Positions 1 to 11,827 of a stretch of DNA of 39,673 nucleotides are shown here, in pieces (the first letter of the stretch is position 1; every line of letters starts with the position of its first letter). The DNA comes from Mesorhizobium alhagi CCNWXJ12-2. GTDB taxonomy: Bacteria > Pseudomonadota > Alphaproteobacteria > Rhizobiales > Rhizobiaceae. The notes under the pieces are model-generated. The model saw only the letters and a list, made by a program, of their open reading frames with translations. It had not been told where the DNA came from and ran no database searches. Location of the stretch: NCBI RefSeq assembly GCF_000236565.1, contig NZ_AHAM01000095.1, positions 1 through 39,673 on the forward strand. The letters are read 5' to 3'. The position numbers and the translations under genes are program-made.

Positions 1-72
1 TTAGTCCAATCGACAAGAAAAAGCCCCTGTTGAGACTTGACCACAGTTACGCAGGCAATCACCAATCTGGGT

Positions 73-684
73 ATGAACACGATTCGATCCGTCTGCGTCT
101 ATTGCGGCTCGTCGCCAGGCCGCAGCGCCGTCTATATGAAGGCGGGTCACGTCCTCGGCCGATCGATCGCCGGGGCGGGCCTGCGCCTCGTCTATGGTGG
201 CGGCACCAAAGGTATAATGGGCGCCGTTGCCGATAGCGCGATGCGCGCCGGCGGCAAGGTGACAGGTATCATCCCCCGCTTTCTGGTCAACCGGGAAGCG
301 ACCGAACCCGCGCTCGGCAAACTCGACGAGTTGGTCATCACCGAGGACATGCACCAGCGGAAGCACACGATGTTCGAGAAATCCGACGCCTTTGTGGCGC
401 TGCCCGGCGGCATCGGCACGGTCGAGGAAATCATCGAGATCATGACTTGGGCCCAGCTCGGCCACCACCGCAAGCCGATCGTGTTCGCCAATATTGAGCG
501 GTTCTGGGATCCGATGATGAACCTTATCGACCACATGCGCGCCGAAGGGTTCATTCACACGTCGCATCTGGTCAGGCCTCTGGTCATCGATCGCGCCGAG
601 GCAGTCGTCGCGGCACTCCTGACCGAGGGCGCGTCGGTCGACGCGCCGACCGAAGGCGTCACGTCCGTCATCGAGAAAATGTAG
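73..684 (+). CDS. LOG-family Rossmann-fold protein (TIGR00730)
   Basis: 203-aa protein of the LOG family, whose characterised members are cytokinin riboside 5'-monophosphate phosphoribohydrolases that release a free base from a nucleoside monophosphate. The N-terminus VCVYCGSSPG and the central PGGIGTVEE motif, the family's nucleotide-binding and catalytic signature, are both visible, with the usual YGGGTKGIMG glycine-rich segment between them. The frame is open from a TTG at 37, but the ATG at 73 matches the usual family start. The gene is complete near the window edge. In bacteria the physiological role is often unclear, so cytokinin activation is a family inference and not something this sequence proves. 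Confidence 0.9.
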   Translation: MNTIRSVCVYCGSSPGRSAVYMKAGHVLGRSIAGAGLRLVYGGGTKGIMGAVADSAMRAGGKVTGIIPRFLVNREATEPALGKLDELVITEDMHQRKHTMFEKSDAFVALPGGIGTVEEIIEIMTWAQLGHHRKPIVFANIERFWDPMMNLIDHMRAEGFIHTSHLVRPLVIDRAEAVVAALLTEGASVDAPTEGVTSVIEKM

Positions 685-686
685 GC

Positions 687-702
687 TATTCCCGCTGCCG
701 GG
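687..702 (+). other. Small hairpin after the LOG gene
   Basis: Inverted repeat TTCCCG / CGGGAA with a 4-nt loop starts two bases after the stop codon of the LOG gene. No T-rich tract follows, so it is only a weak candidate for transcription termination or mRNA 3'-end protection. Confidence 0.3.
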
Positions 703-760
703 AACGGGCCTGTCTCTTGCTCGTTGAAAGGATATTCCCAGCCTGAACGAGGAGGTTCCA

Positions 761-1117
761 ATGTATGTCGATGGTTTTTTGCTTGCCGTCCCGACGGACA
801 GAATCGAGGATTACAAGAAGATGGCGCAGACGGCCGGCGAGGTTTGGATGGAGCACGGCGCGCTTTCCTATGTCGAATGCATCGCCGACGACGTGCCTTA
901 TGGCGAACTCACGTCCTTCCCGCGCGCCGTGCAGCAGAAGGACGGCGAGACGGTGATATTTGCCTGGATCACCTACGAATCGCGCGAGGCGCGCGACGCC
1001 ATCAACGAGAAAGTGATGGCCGATCCGCGGCTGAAGGACCAGATGGACATGAAGGATGCGCCCTTCGACGGCAAGCGCATGATCTATGGCGGTTTCCGCA
1101 CGCTGCTCGAGTTTTAG
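761..1117 (+). CDS. DUF1428 family protein (YbaA-like)
   Basis: 118-aa small cytoplasmic protein of the DUF1428 family, a ferredoxin-like alpha/beta-barrel dimer fold related to the ABM group. The N-terminus MYVDGFLLAVP, the segment FAWITYESREARDAIN and the near-terminal KRMIYGGF are the family landmarks. A strong AGGAGG ribosome binding site lies just upstream of the ATG, which fixes the start. It converges with the RarD-type permease, the two stop codons being three bases apart. No biochemical function is established for the family, so none is assigned. Confidence 0.9.
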   Translation: MYVDGFLLAVPTDRIEDYKKMAQTAGEVWMEHGALSYVECIADDVPYGELTSFPRAVQQKDGETVIFAWITYESREARDAINEKVMADPRLKDQMDMKDAPFDGKRMIYGGFRTLLEF

Positions 1118-1120
1118 GAG

Positions 1121-2035
1121 TCACTCTACGGCTGGCCGGCGGAAGAACATCGACCAGGAATAGAGCGCGAGGGCGGCCCAGATCATCGCGAACGCAATCG
1201 CGCGGGTGCTGCTGAACGGTTCGTGGAAGATGAAGATCGCGATCACGAAAATCATCGTCGGCGCGATGTACTGCATGATGCCGATAGTCGACAGCCGAAG
1301 CAGCTTTGCGCCGTTTGCATAGAGAATGAGCGGCACCGCCGTGACCAGGCCGCAGCCAAGCAGAAGCCAGATGTCGGCGGCTCCGGTTCGCCCGAAATGG
1401 CCGGTGCCTGAGGCTCCCAGCCAGCCGATATAGCCGATGGCCGGTATGCTCAGGACGAGTATTTCAAGGAAGAAGCCCTGCGCAGGCCCGATCGGCAGCG
1501 TCTTCTTGAAAAAAGCATAAAAACCCCAGCTGAGCGCCAGTGCTATCGAGACCCAGGGCAGGCCGCCTGCCTCCCATGTCAGCAGCGCCACCGCCGCCAC
1601 TGCGAGGGCAATCGCCGCGATCTGGGCGCGGCTCAGCTTCTCGCCGAGAAGCACGGCGCCGAGGAAGACGCTGAACAGCGGATTGATATAATAGCCGAGC
1701 GCGGTTTCCAACGCCCGGTCGGCGGCGATGGCCCAGACATAGACGCCCCAGTTCACCGTGATCAGCGCAGCGGTGAGCCCGCCCATGGCCAGCGTCCGCG
1801 GCGAACGCAGCGCCACCTTGATATCGGCGGTACGGCCCATCCATATCAACAGCGCTCCGGCGACCGGCACCGACCAGATGACCCGGTGAGCCACCACTTC
1901 GGCCGCTGGAATATGCCCTACAGCCTTCATGTAAAAGGGAAGGAAGCCCCAAAGAAGATAGGCAGATAGCGCGAAGAAAAATCCGCGCGTCGCGCTGTCG
2001 CGGGCGGTCAGGGTCTCTGTCGTCATCGCGCTCAT
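1121..2035 (-). CDS. rarD: RarD/EamA-type inner-membrane permease
   Basis: About 304-aa integral membrane protein of the drug/metabolite transporter superfamily, RarD subgroup. Roughly ten hydrophobic segments are visible, beginning with GFFFALSAYLLWGFLPFY, and the RarD-type stretch VVAHRVIWS follows. The frame is open to 2062, but ATG at 2035 or 2026 gives the N-terminus expected for the family; no strong ribosome binding site separates them. It lies downstream of citramalate synthase in the same direction with about 70 bp between. The transported substrate is unknown, and the chloramphenicol-resistance name of the E. coli homologue should not be read as a function here. Confidence 0.88.
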   Translation of the reverse strand: MSAMTTETLTARDSATRGFFFALSAYLLWGFLPFYMKAVGHIPAAEVVAHRVIWSVPVAGALLIWMGRTADIKVALRSPRTLAMGGLTAALITVNWGVYVWAIAADRALETALGYYINPLFSVFLGAVLLGEKLSRAQIAAIALAVAAVALLTWEAGGLPWVSIALALSWGFYAFFKKTLPIGPAQGFFLEILVLSIPAIGYIGWLGASGTGHFGRTGAADIWLLLGCGLVTAVPLILYANGAKLLRLSTIGIMQYIAPTMIFVIAIFIFHEPFSSTRAIAFAMIWAALALYSWSMFFRRPAVE

Positions 2036-2105
2036 ATGGCCCGCAGCAGGCACGAGCACCATTTCAATTTTCTGATGCGCCGTGGTGTTTCGCTTATGGG
2101 TGGCG

Positions 2106-5149
<3,044 letters not shown>

Positions 5150-5153
<4 letters not shown>

Positions 5154-5644
5154 GTGCGCCCCTTCAGCGGCCAGGTCTCTGTGTCGTGGTCCGGGTGCTG
5201 ATAGGAGACGAGATGAGCCAGGTAGGAGCTTGCCTCCTCGTCGGTGATGGTCTCCGCGCCGGGCAGCGCGGGGATGCCGTCGACGTAGGGCAGCTTCGCC
5301 TCGATCCCCCACTGAATGCGCGGAGCGATCTCGGCCGGTTCATCGAACGCCCCGATGGCAAGCGCCATGCCATCCGGCGCCTCGAAGGTCAGCGGCGTGC
5401 CGCAGTCAGGGCAGAAGCCGCGGAATGCGTAGTTCGACGATTGAAAGCGCTTCGGCTCGCCGCGCGTCCATTCAAGCTTGGCGTCGCGCACGGAAACCAA
5501 AGCCGCGTAGAAATTGCCGGACGCCTTCTGGCACATCCGGCAATGGCAGACCGAGGCGTCGCCCAGCGCGCCCTCGATCCGGAAGCGCACCGCGCCGCAC
5601 TGGCAACCGCCTGTATAAAGCGGCTTGTTGTCGAGGCTCATCAT
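5150..5644 (-). CDS. GFA-family zinc protein, copy 2
   Basis: 164-aa GFA-family protein and tandem paralogue of the gene downstream. It has the same cysteine layout: C14 and C16 (GGCQCG), C33, C35 and C38 (CHCRMC), then CPDCG. A good GGAAGGAG ribosome binding site precedes an ATG ATG pair at 5644/5641. Either may be used; 5644 is chosen for spacing. It is the first gene of the GFA-GFA-pip-cimA series. The two copies have diverged in the body but keep the C-terminal HPDHDTETWP motif, so both are probably functional. Substrate unknown. Confidence 0.9.
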
Positions 5645-5737
5645 GTCGCCGCTCCTTCCCTCAGCCGGCTGCGAAAGCGATTCCGCCGGCGCGCGCATCC
5701 GTCTGAAATCGTTTCCATTTCCGTGACCTCCGGCATG

Positions 5738-6117
5738 CTACTCAGGCGCATGGCAGACCGCCTCGATATTGTTGCCGTCCGGATCGAATACGAAGGCGCC
5801 GTAATAATTTGCGTGATAGTGCGGACGGGGGCCCGGCGCGCCATTGTCCTTGCCGCCGGCGGCGAGCGCTGCCGCATGAAAGGCGTCAACCTCAGCCCTT
5901 GAGCGCGCCGTGAAGGCATAGTGCCGGCCAGGCCCGGTGTTTGCGTTCTCATGCAGCCAGAATGTCGGCCGGTCGCGGCCGTAACCGCCGACCTTGACGC
6001 CGCCGGTGAATTCGGCCGGCACCATGTAGAGCAGCGACGCGCCAAGCGGCGCCATCGCCTTGTCGTAAAACGCTTTCGAGGCGTCGAAATTCGCGACGGA
6101 TATTCCGGTGTGATCGA

Positions 6118-6121
<4 letters not shown>
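5738..6121 (-). CDS. VOC (glyoxalase/bleomycin-resistance fold) protein
   Basis: 127-aa single-domain vicinal-oxygen-chelate protein. The N-terminal [19 protein letters not shown] and C-terminal [12 protein letters not shown] are the typical first and last strands of the beta-alpha-beta-beta-beta fold, with His4 and a Glu near 118 as likely metal ligands. It overlaps the end of cysS by 4 bp (ATGA) and is thus probably co-translated with it. Members include lyases, dioxygenases and antibiotic-binding proteins, and nothing in the sequence fixes which. A gap of about 90 bp separates it from the GFA genes. Confidence 0.9.
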
Positions 6122-7626
<1,505 letters not shown>

Positions 7627-7898
7627 TCGAAATCCAGTCCGGTTTCACGAAGCCAATCGCAGCGCCAAGCCGCGATTGTGCTCCAGCCTGCTGGCCGGGG
7701 CGTTTGTCCTGTCTGTCGAGAGAAAAGGCGAAAACGTCCGGACCAGCGCGAGCGCTAGCCAATAGTGCAAATGCCACAAATGGCGCGACACGTTTTCATG
7801 GACAGCTTTATCGCGCCTGGCGGGTGTTGCCGTCAAGTCGCAACTTCGTAGCAAACAGGTCGCCTTTCCAATGTCGGAACGAAAACCCAAAGGTTTTA

Positions 7899-7912
7899 TT
7901 AAACATGTCTAA
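7899..7912. promoter_or_regulatory. Near-palindrome, possible operator
   Basis: TTAAACATGTCTAA is a 14-bp palindrome with one mismatched pair, in an AT-rich patch about 110 bp before the 51-aa gene. It is a possible protein-binding site; no regulator is identified. Confidence 0.3.
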
Positions 7913-7953
7913 ACAAGAATCGGGAAGCCGGCGCGAAACGCAGTCCGGCGTCA

Positions 7954-7970
7954 CGATTTGGACCAAATCG
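7954..7970. promoter_or_regulatory. Perfect 17-bp palindrome, candidate operator
   Basis: CGATTTGG, a central A, then CCAAATCG: eight perfectly complementary bases on each side, 50 bp before the start codon of the 51-aa gene. A perfect palindrome of this size with a central base is typical of a dimeric regulator site near a promoter. The binding factor is unknown. Confidence 0.45.
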
Positions 7971-8019
7971 GCCATCATCTGGACGGCCAAATACAGAGTT
8001 GACCTTAGGGAAGAGAACC

Positions 8020-8175
8020 ATGTCAGCCTTCAAGAGCGATCAGGAACGCGCTCGCGCCCAGTACGCCATGCTGACGCGCCACTATCGTGCGATCGGACCC
8101 GCGGCCATCGTCGCCGCACTTCTGGCGGCCAAGAAGCGCAAGCCGGCTCCGCCCACACCCAGCAAGGCCGCTTAA
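8020..8175 (+). CDS. Small basic protein, 51 aa, unrecognised
   Basis: ATG at 8020 preceded by a good GGGAAGAG ribosome binding site opens a 51-codon frame. The product begins MSAFKSDQERARAQYAML, then has a short Ala/Ile/Leu-rich segment (IGPAAIVAALLAA) and ends with a basic, proline-rich tail KKRKPAPPTPSKAA. The amphipathic start, short hydrophobic stretch and basic tail suggest a helical small protein, possibly membrane-associated or nucleic-acid binding. That is inference only. Its TAA overlaps the stop of the convergent yedK gene. The ribosome binding site and the palindromes upstream support it as a real gene. Confidence 0.65.
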   Translation: MSAFKSDQERARAQYAMLTRHYRAIGPAAIVAALLAAKKRKPAPPTPSKAA

Positions 8176-8930
8176 AAAAGCGTCAGTTGATCGGCGGCCG
8201 GCGCTTTCTTCGCCGGCTCCCGCGGGGCGGCCACGGCCGGCTCCACCCTGCGCTGAAGGTCGGACCCGATGTTGGCGACCTTGTTGACCAGATCCGAAAC
8301 CGGAATTGCTTCGAAGAAATCTGCCTGCGCCGGACGCATCAGATCAATGACCTCGCGCGGTTCCTGCGTGCGGCAGTCGAGCCAGCGCGAAAAATCCTCC
8401 GGCTGGATCACCACCGGCATACGGTCATGAATGTGGGCGATTTCCCCATTAGCGGCCGTGGTCAGTATTGCGCCGGTGTCGATCTCCGAACCGCCCGGCT
8501 CGGCATACGTCTCCATCAGCGCGGCAAAGGCGACAACGCCGCCATGCTTCGGGCGCACCCAATAGGGTTGTGATTTGTCTTTGCCGTTGCGTCTCCACTC
8601 ATAGAAGCCGGAGGCAGGAAGCAACGCACGGCGATGCCGCATCGCGTTACGGAAGGCAGCCTTTTCGACCGCGGTTTCGGCACGGGCGTTGATCAGCAGC
8701 GGAAACGTCTTCGTGTCCTTGGCCCAGGCCGGAATGAACCCCCAGCGCACCAGAAGCGAGCGCCGGTCCGGCCGGTTGGCGCCCGGCTCCTGTCTTTCGC
8801 CCGCCAACACCATCAGCACAGGCTGCGTCGGCGCGATATTGTAGCGCGGCGGAAACGCGACGACATCGAGGACCGCGAACATCGCCTCGATCTCCTCCGG
8901 CGTCGCGGTCAGCGCAAAGCGTCCGCACAT
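8172..8930 (-). CDS. yedK: SOS response-associated protein YedK (HMCES/SRAP)
   Basis: 252-aa SRAP-domain protein that forms a stable thiazolidine cross-link to abasic sites in single-stranded DNA and shields them. All active-site residues are present: Cys2 exposed after Met removal, Asn81 in NARAET, Glu111 in GFYEW and His168 in HDRMP. The C-terminus has a Pro/Ala-rich tail ending DQLTLF, a hydrophobic end reminiscent of beta-clamp-binding peptides (QLxLF), which fits a protein acting at replication forks; this last point is inference. It follows the DUF2799 lipoprotein gene by 3 bp. No LexA box was found nearby. Confidence 0.95.
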   Translation of the reverse strand: MCGRFALTATPEEIEAMFAVLDVVAFPPRYNIAPTQPVLMVLAGERQEPGANRPDRRSLLVRWGFIPAWAKDTKTFPLLINARAETAVEKAAFRNAMRHRRALLPASGFYEWRRNGKDKSQPYWVRPKHGGVVAFAALMETYAEPGGSEIDTGAILTTAANGEIAHIHDRMPVVIQPEDFSRWLDCRTQEPREVIDLMRPAQADFFEAIPVSDLVNKVANIGSDLQRRVEPAVAAPREPAKKAPAADQLTLF

Positions 8931-8933
8931 GCG

Positions 8934-9512
8934 CTAGCCGCGTGGCAGGTTGCTTGAGAGGATATAGAAATCGAGAGCCCTTTCCGCGTCGCGGACCCGA
9001 CTGTCGGCGGAATAGAGGGAGGAACGCTTAAGGTCGATCTCAAGACGCAAAGCGTCCTGTTCCTCCCGCTTCTTGGCGTCCTTCAGCTTCACCAGCAACG
9101 CATCCAGTTCGTTCTGCACGCGCGTCCGCTCGGTACGCGCATCATAGAGTCGCTTGCCGATATGATATGCGGTCTGAAAGTCCGCCGCCAGATCGGCGGG
9201 ACAGGAATTGGCGTAATAGCGGCCTTCGCGGCCCTCGCTCAGCCCATTGGCCGGCGTGCAATATGCCCTTATCCCGACATCCCAGCCGGTTTGCCATTCC
9301 GCCCGGTTGACCGGCAGCTTATGTTTCGAGCACGCCTGTTCATGCTGCTGGACATATGAAGCCGGCCGACCGGCTGCACCGTCTTCCTGGCCGAGTTGGA
9401 CCCAACTCACCGTCGCGCATTGCTGTTCATTGAGCGTGGCGCAGGAAGAGAGCGCCATAAGTCCCGCCGCCGCCGCTCCAAACGCGGCCAGCCGAAAATT
9501 CCCTGCAATCAT
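8934..9512 (-). CDS. DUF2799 lipoprotein
   Basis: 192-aa predicted lipoprotein. A hydrophobic signal segment ends in the lipobox LSSC, so the mature protein would start at the cysteine of CATLNEQQ and be membrane anchored. The DUF2799 body contains three further cysteines and a C-terminal helical, charged region (about residues 130-180) likely to form a coiled coil. The frame is open to a TTG at 9527, but ATG at 9512 is preceded by a G-rich ribosome binding site and gives a compact signal peptide. It lies 3 bp before yedK, although the functional link is unclear. Family function is unknown. Confidence 0.85.
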   Translation of the reverse strand: MIAGNFRLAAFGAAAAGLMALSSCATLNEQQCATVSWVQLGQEDGAAGRPASYVQQHEQACSKHKLPVNRAEWQTGWDVGIRAYCTPANGLSEGREGRYYANSCPADLAADFQTAYHIGKRLYDARTERTRVQNELDALLVKLKDAKKREEQDALRLEIDLKRSSLYSADSRVRDAERALDFYILSSNLPRG

Positions 9513-9714
9513 ACCCCGCTGCCCCAATGCCCGTGATTAAATCCCCGCGGGACGTTATCTTTCAGATTGCGGCCAATTCAACTGATGACGGTCGCCTTTC
9601 GTGGACTATCCACTGCCAGTTGCGATGGCGCTGGTGGCCATGGAAAAGCCGCGCCGCAACCGCTATCCAGTGGACGCACCAACCTATCCTCAACAATCAG
9701 CGGAGCCGGCGGAG

Positions 9715-10128
9715 ATGATAGAGAGGCGAACGATCGCGGCGGTGTCGGTAGCGCTGGTACGCGGCGAAACGGTGCTGCTGGTCAAGCGCGCATTGGAGCC
9801 GTCGCGCGGGCTCTATGCCTTTCCCGGCGGGCGGGTCGAGGCCGGCGAAACCAGCGAGGAGGCGGCGCGGCGCGAACTTCTGGAGGAGACGGGGATGATC
9901 GCTGCCGCCCTGACGCCGCTGCGCGAATATCTGATCGACACACAGGTCGACGGCGAGGAAATCACCTACCGGCTCGAAGTGTTTACCGGAGAAGCGGCAA
10001 GTGGCGAGCCGGCTTGCGCCAGCGACGCCGAAGAAGCCTGTTTCTATACATTGGCGGAAATGGAGAAGCTTCCGCTCACCGATTCCATCCTGGACGTCTC
10101 ACGCGAACTGCTCGGCGGCAGCAATTAG
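9715..10128 (+). CDS. NUDIX hydrolase
   Basis: 137-aa NUDIX pyrophosphatase. The Nudix box GX5EX7REUXEEXGU runs from Gly39 to Met61, including RELLEETGM with the metal-binding glutamates. The short size and the N-terminal RRTIAAVSVALVRGETVLLV resemble MutT/ADP-ribose pyrophosphatase-like housekeeping members, but the substrate cannot be read from sequence. The frame is open from a GTG at 9601. ATG at 9715 with an upstream GGCGGAG is preferred because the earlier 38 residues do not look like this fold. It is followed by the TIGR02301 gene with about 60 bp between. Confidence 0.92.
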   Translation: MIERRTIAAVSVALVRGETVLLVKRALEPSRGLYAFPGGRVEAGETSEEAARRELLEETGMIAAALTPLREYLIDTQVDGEEITYRLEVFTGEAASGEPACASDAEEACFYTLAEMEKLPLTDSILDVSRELLGGSN

Positions 10129-10186
10129 CCGAGGATAGCCGCCCTTCCGGCCTTGCGGCAGACAAATTGTTTCGCCACAAAGGCTT

Positions 10187-10561
10187 ATGGGCCGAGCCTC
10201 ACTGTTCTTCGTCGCATTTGTCGCCTTCAGCGCGGCGGCTTTTTCGCCGGCGCGTGCGGCGGAAGCTCCGTTCGAGGCCAGCCTGGTGCGGCTCGCCGAA
10301 ATTCTCGGCTCGCTGCATTTCCTGCGCAACCTCTGCGGCGAACCTGGTGAAAAGTGGCGCGGCGAGATGGAGAAGCTGCTGCAGGCGGAAAATCCCGATC
10401 CGGCGCGCCGAGCCAAATTCATCGCCAGCTTCAATCGGGGCTATCGCTCCTACGCCGGCACCTACACAAGCTGCACCGCGTCGGCGACCGCGGCGATCGG
10501 CCGCTACATGAAGGAAGGCGAAGCGCTTACGCGCGAGGTGGCGGCGCGCTACGGAAATTAA
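10187..10561 (+). CDS. TIGR02301 family periplasmic protein
   Basis: 124-aa small secreted protein of the TIGR02301 family, known mainly from Hyphomicrobiales. Residues 1-24 are a signal peptide ending in PARA, with cleavage before AEAPFE expected. The mature part has the family landmarks LAEILGSLHFLRNLC and FNRGYRSY plus two cysteines that could form a disulfide in the periplasm. Function is unknown. It lies between the NUDIX gene and an unrecognised 87-aa gene in the same direction. Confidence 0.88.
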   Translation: MGRASLFFVAFVAFSAAAFSPARAAEAPFEASLVRLAEILGSLHFLRNLCGEPGEKWRGEMEKLLQAENPDPARRAKFIASFNRGYRSYAGTYTSCTASATAAIGRYMKEGEALTREVAARYGN

Positions 10562-10647
10562 GCGCCGATTAACTTTTCCGGCAATGCCGGGCGTACAGAA
10601 GCGGTTTCGTGTGCTAGGACTCTTAACGGGACATTAAGGGAATAGAT

Positions 10648-10680
10648 CAAGTTGGTCCGAAATCGCCGGATCCGAACTTG
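10648..10680 (+). other. Inverted repeat before the ribosome binding site
   Basis: CAAGTT pairs with AACTTG across a 21-nt interval that itself holds a GGTCCG/CGGATC near-match, so an RNA hairpin can form immediately before the GAAGGG ribosome binding site of the 87-aa gene. A second short repeat, CTTAA/TTAAG, lies at 10622-10638. Possible translational control or protein binding; unproven. Confidence 0.3.
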
Positions 10681-10695
10681 GAAGGGTGGTACAAA

Positions 10696-10959
10696 GTGGC
10701 AGTTGAACAGAGTGTTAGCGATCTCGACGCATTGGTCCGTGAAGAAAAGCGCCTGACCGCCGTCGAATGTCATAACGAGGCCTGGGCGGAGGGACTTTCC
10801 GCCGGCATCGAAGCTGAAATCATCGCGGAAGCTGCTCTTGCGACCGCATTTGCCGAGATTTTGCGTAATAATGGCGAGGATGCGGCCCTGGCGCTGCTCG
10901 ACCGCATGCGCGAAAAGGTAGTCGCCGGCGAATTCGAACCGGTGCGCGTGCGACATTGA
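10696..10959 (+). CDS. Unrecognised helical protein, 87 aa
   Basis: Start is taken as GTG at 10696 because GAAGGG lies 8-9 bases upstream; a TTG six codons earlier would remove that spacing. The product VAVEQSVSDLDALVREEKRL is acidic and almost wholly helical in appearance, with one cysteine (VECHNEAWAEG) and an Ala/Glu-rich middle, and no signal peptide or membrane segment. I do not recognise the family. The regular heptad-like Leu/Ala spacing suggests a small helical-bundle or coiled-coil oligomer. Codon use matches the neighbours and the ribosome binding site is good, so it is probably a real gene. Confidence 0.7.
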   Translation: MAVEQSVSDLDALVREEKRLTAVECHNEAWAEGLSAGIEAEIIAEAALATAFAEILRNNGEDAALALLDRMREKVVAGEFEPVRVRH

Positions 10960-11035
10960 CACCTTCCGCCTAGGGCTTTTCATTGTGCGATGGCGTGGGG
11001 TGCGATAATGGCTGCGCGCCCGGAGAAACTGCGGA

Positions 11036-11827
11036 ATGGATTATCAAACAGGCGAATCGCGCCGACATGGCGCTGCCGCCGGATTGCTCCCGCGCCTGGC
11101 AGCGGGAATCTGCCTCGCCTTCTTGTTTGGGATCTCCGCCAGCACGCCAGCTTTCGCGCTTAGCGAAATCAAGCGCGAGGAATTGCCGGCGCCGACTTCG
11201 CCTGCTCCCTCGGATGAGGGTCTGGGAAACACGGTACCGTTTCCCGATCTGGTGCAGCCGCCATCGGCCGACCAGCCAATCGACCCCGAAAAGACCGGCC
11301 CCGCCGGAGAGGAAACACCGGAGGGCGTAGAACAGCCTGATGCCGAAGCCGCCGGTCCGCTGCCGGAGGTGATTTACGACCTGGAAAGGCTGCCCCCTGA
11401 CGTCAAACGCATGCGCGAACTTCTGATCGAAGCGGCGAAGAGCGGCGACATCGAAAGGCTGCGCCCGCTGATCGGGCTCGGCGACGATATGGCCCAGCTT
11501 TCGCTGGCGGGCATCGAAGGCGATCCGATCGAGCACCTCAAAAGCCTCTCGGGAGACGCTGAAGGGCGCGAAATCCTCGCCATCCTGGAAGAGGTGCTGA
11601 GCGCCGGCTACGTGCATCTCGATGCGGGCGGCGCGGAGGAGCTCTATGTCTGGCCATACTTTTTCGCCATTCCGCTGGACAGGCTCGATGCACGCCAGCA
11701 TGTCGAACTGTTCAAGATCGTGACGGCCGGCGATTACGAGGACATGAAGAACTTCGGCTCGTATATCTTCTACCGCCTCGGCATAACGCCGGATGGCCGC
11801 TGGGCGTTCTTCGTGGCCGGCGAATAA
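11036..11827 (+). CDS. Secreted or anchored protein of unknown function, 263 aa
   Basis: After a basic N-terminus a hydrophobic stretch (about 19-35, ending TPAFA) is a signal peptide or anchor. A low-complexity Pro/Glu/Ala-rich linker covers about 45-115, followed by a globular C-terminal domain (about 115-263) with motifs RMRELLIEAAKSGDIERLRPL and YIFYRLGITPDGRWAFF. The early part of that domain looks like a short helical repeat, similar to ankyrin-type helices. No catalytic signature is recognised. The layout of signal, flexible linker and domain fits a periplasmic protein reaching through the envelope, possibly near peptidoglycan, but that is inference. Its stop abuts the stop of the convergent dihydroorotase gene. 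Confidence 0.8.
   Translation: MDYQTGESRRHGAAAGLLPRLAAGICLAFLFGISASTPAFALSEIKREELPAPTSPAPSDEGLGNTVPFPDLVQPPSADQPIDPEKTGPAGEETPEGVEQPDAEAAGPLPEVIYDLERLPPDVKRMRELLIEAAKSGDIERLRPLIGLGDDMAQLSLAGIEGDPIEHLKSLSGDAEGREILAILEEVLSAGYVHLDAGGAEELYVWPYFFAIPLDRLDARQHVELFKIVTAGDYEDMKNFGSYIFYRLGITPDGRWAFFVAGE

Larger units (their letters stand above)
7627..8019. other. Intergenic region with two palindromes
   Basis: A 393-bp stretch between the divergent cysS gene and the 51-aa small gene. I see no coding sequence of credible composition in it. It holds two palindromes, at 7899-7912 and 7954-7970, both on the side of the small gene, plus the small gene's ribosome binding site around 8007-8015. No LexA box of the alphaproteobacterial GAAC-N7-GAAC type was seen. 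Promoter elements for cysS must lie in its left part but could not be assigned with confidence. Confidence 0.6.

Noticed and set aside
1-567. 188-codon open frame on the minus strand over the LOG gene
   Set aside because: It lies wholly antisense to a well-recognised family protein and has no domain signature; high GC content gives such frames by chance.
7704-8573. 289-codon plus-strand frame over the intergenic region and yedK
   Set aside because: Most of it is antisense to yedK, and its composition is unlike the neighbours; the 51-aa frame in the same area has a ribosome binding site and is preferred.
8931-9600. LexA (SOS) box upstream of the DUF2799-yedK pair
   Set aside because: I looked for the alphaproteobacterial GAAC-N7-GAAC pattern and did not find it.
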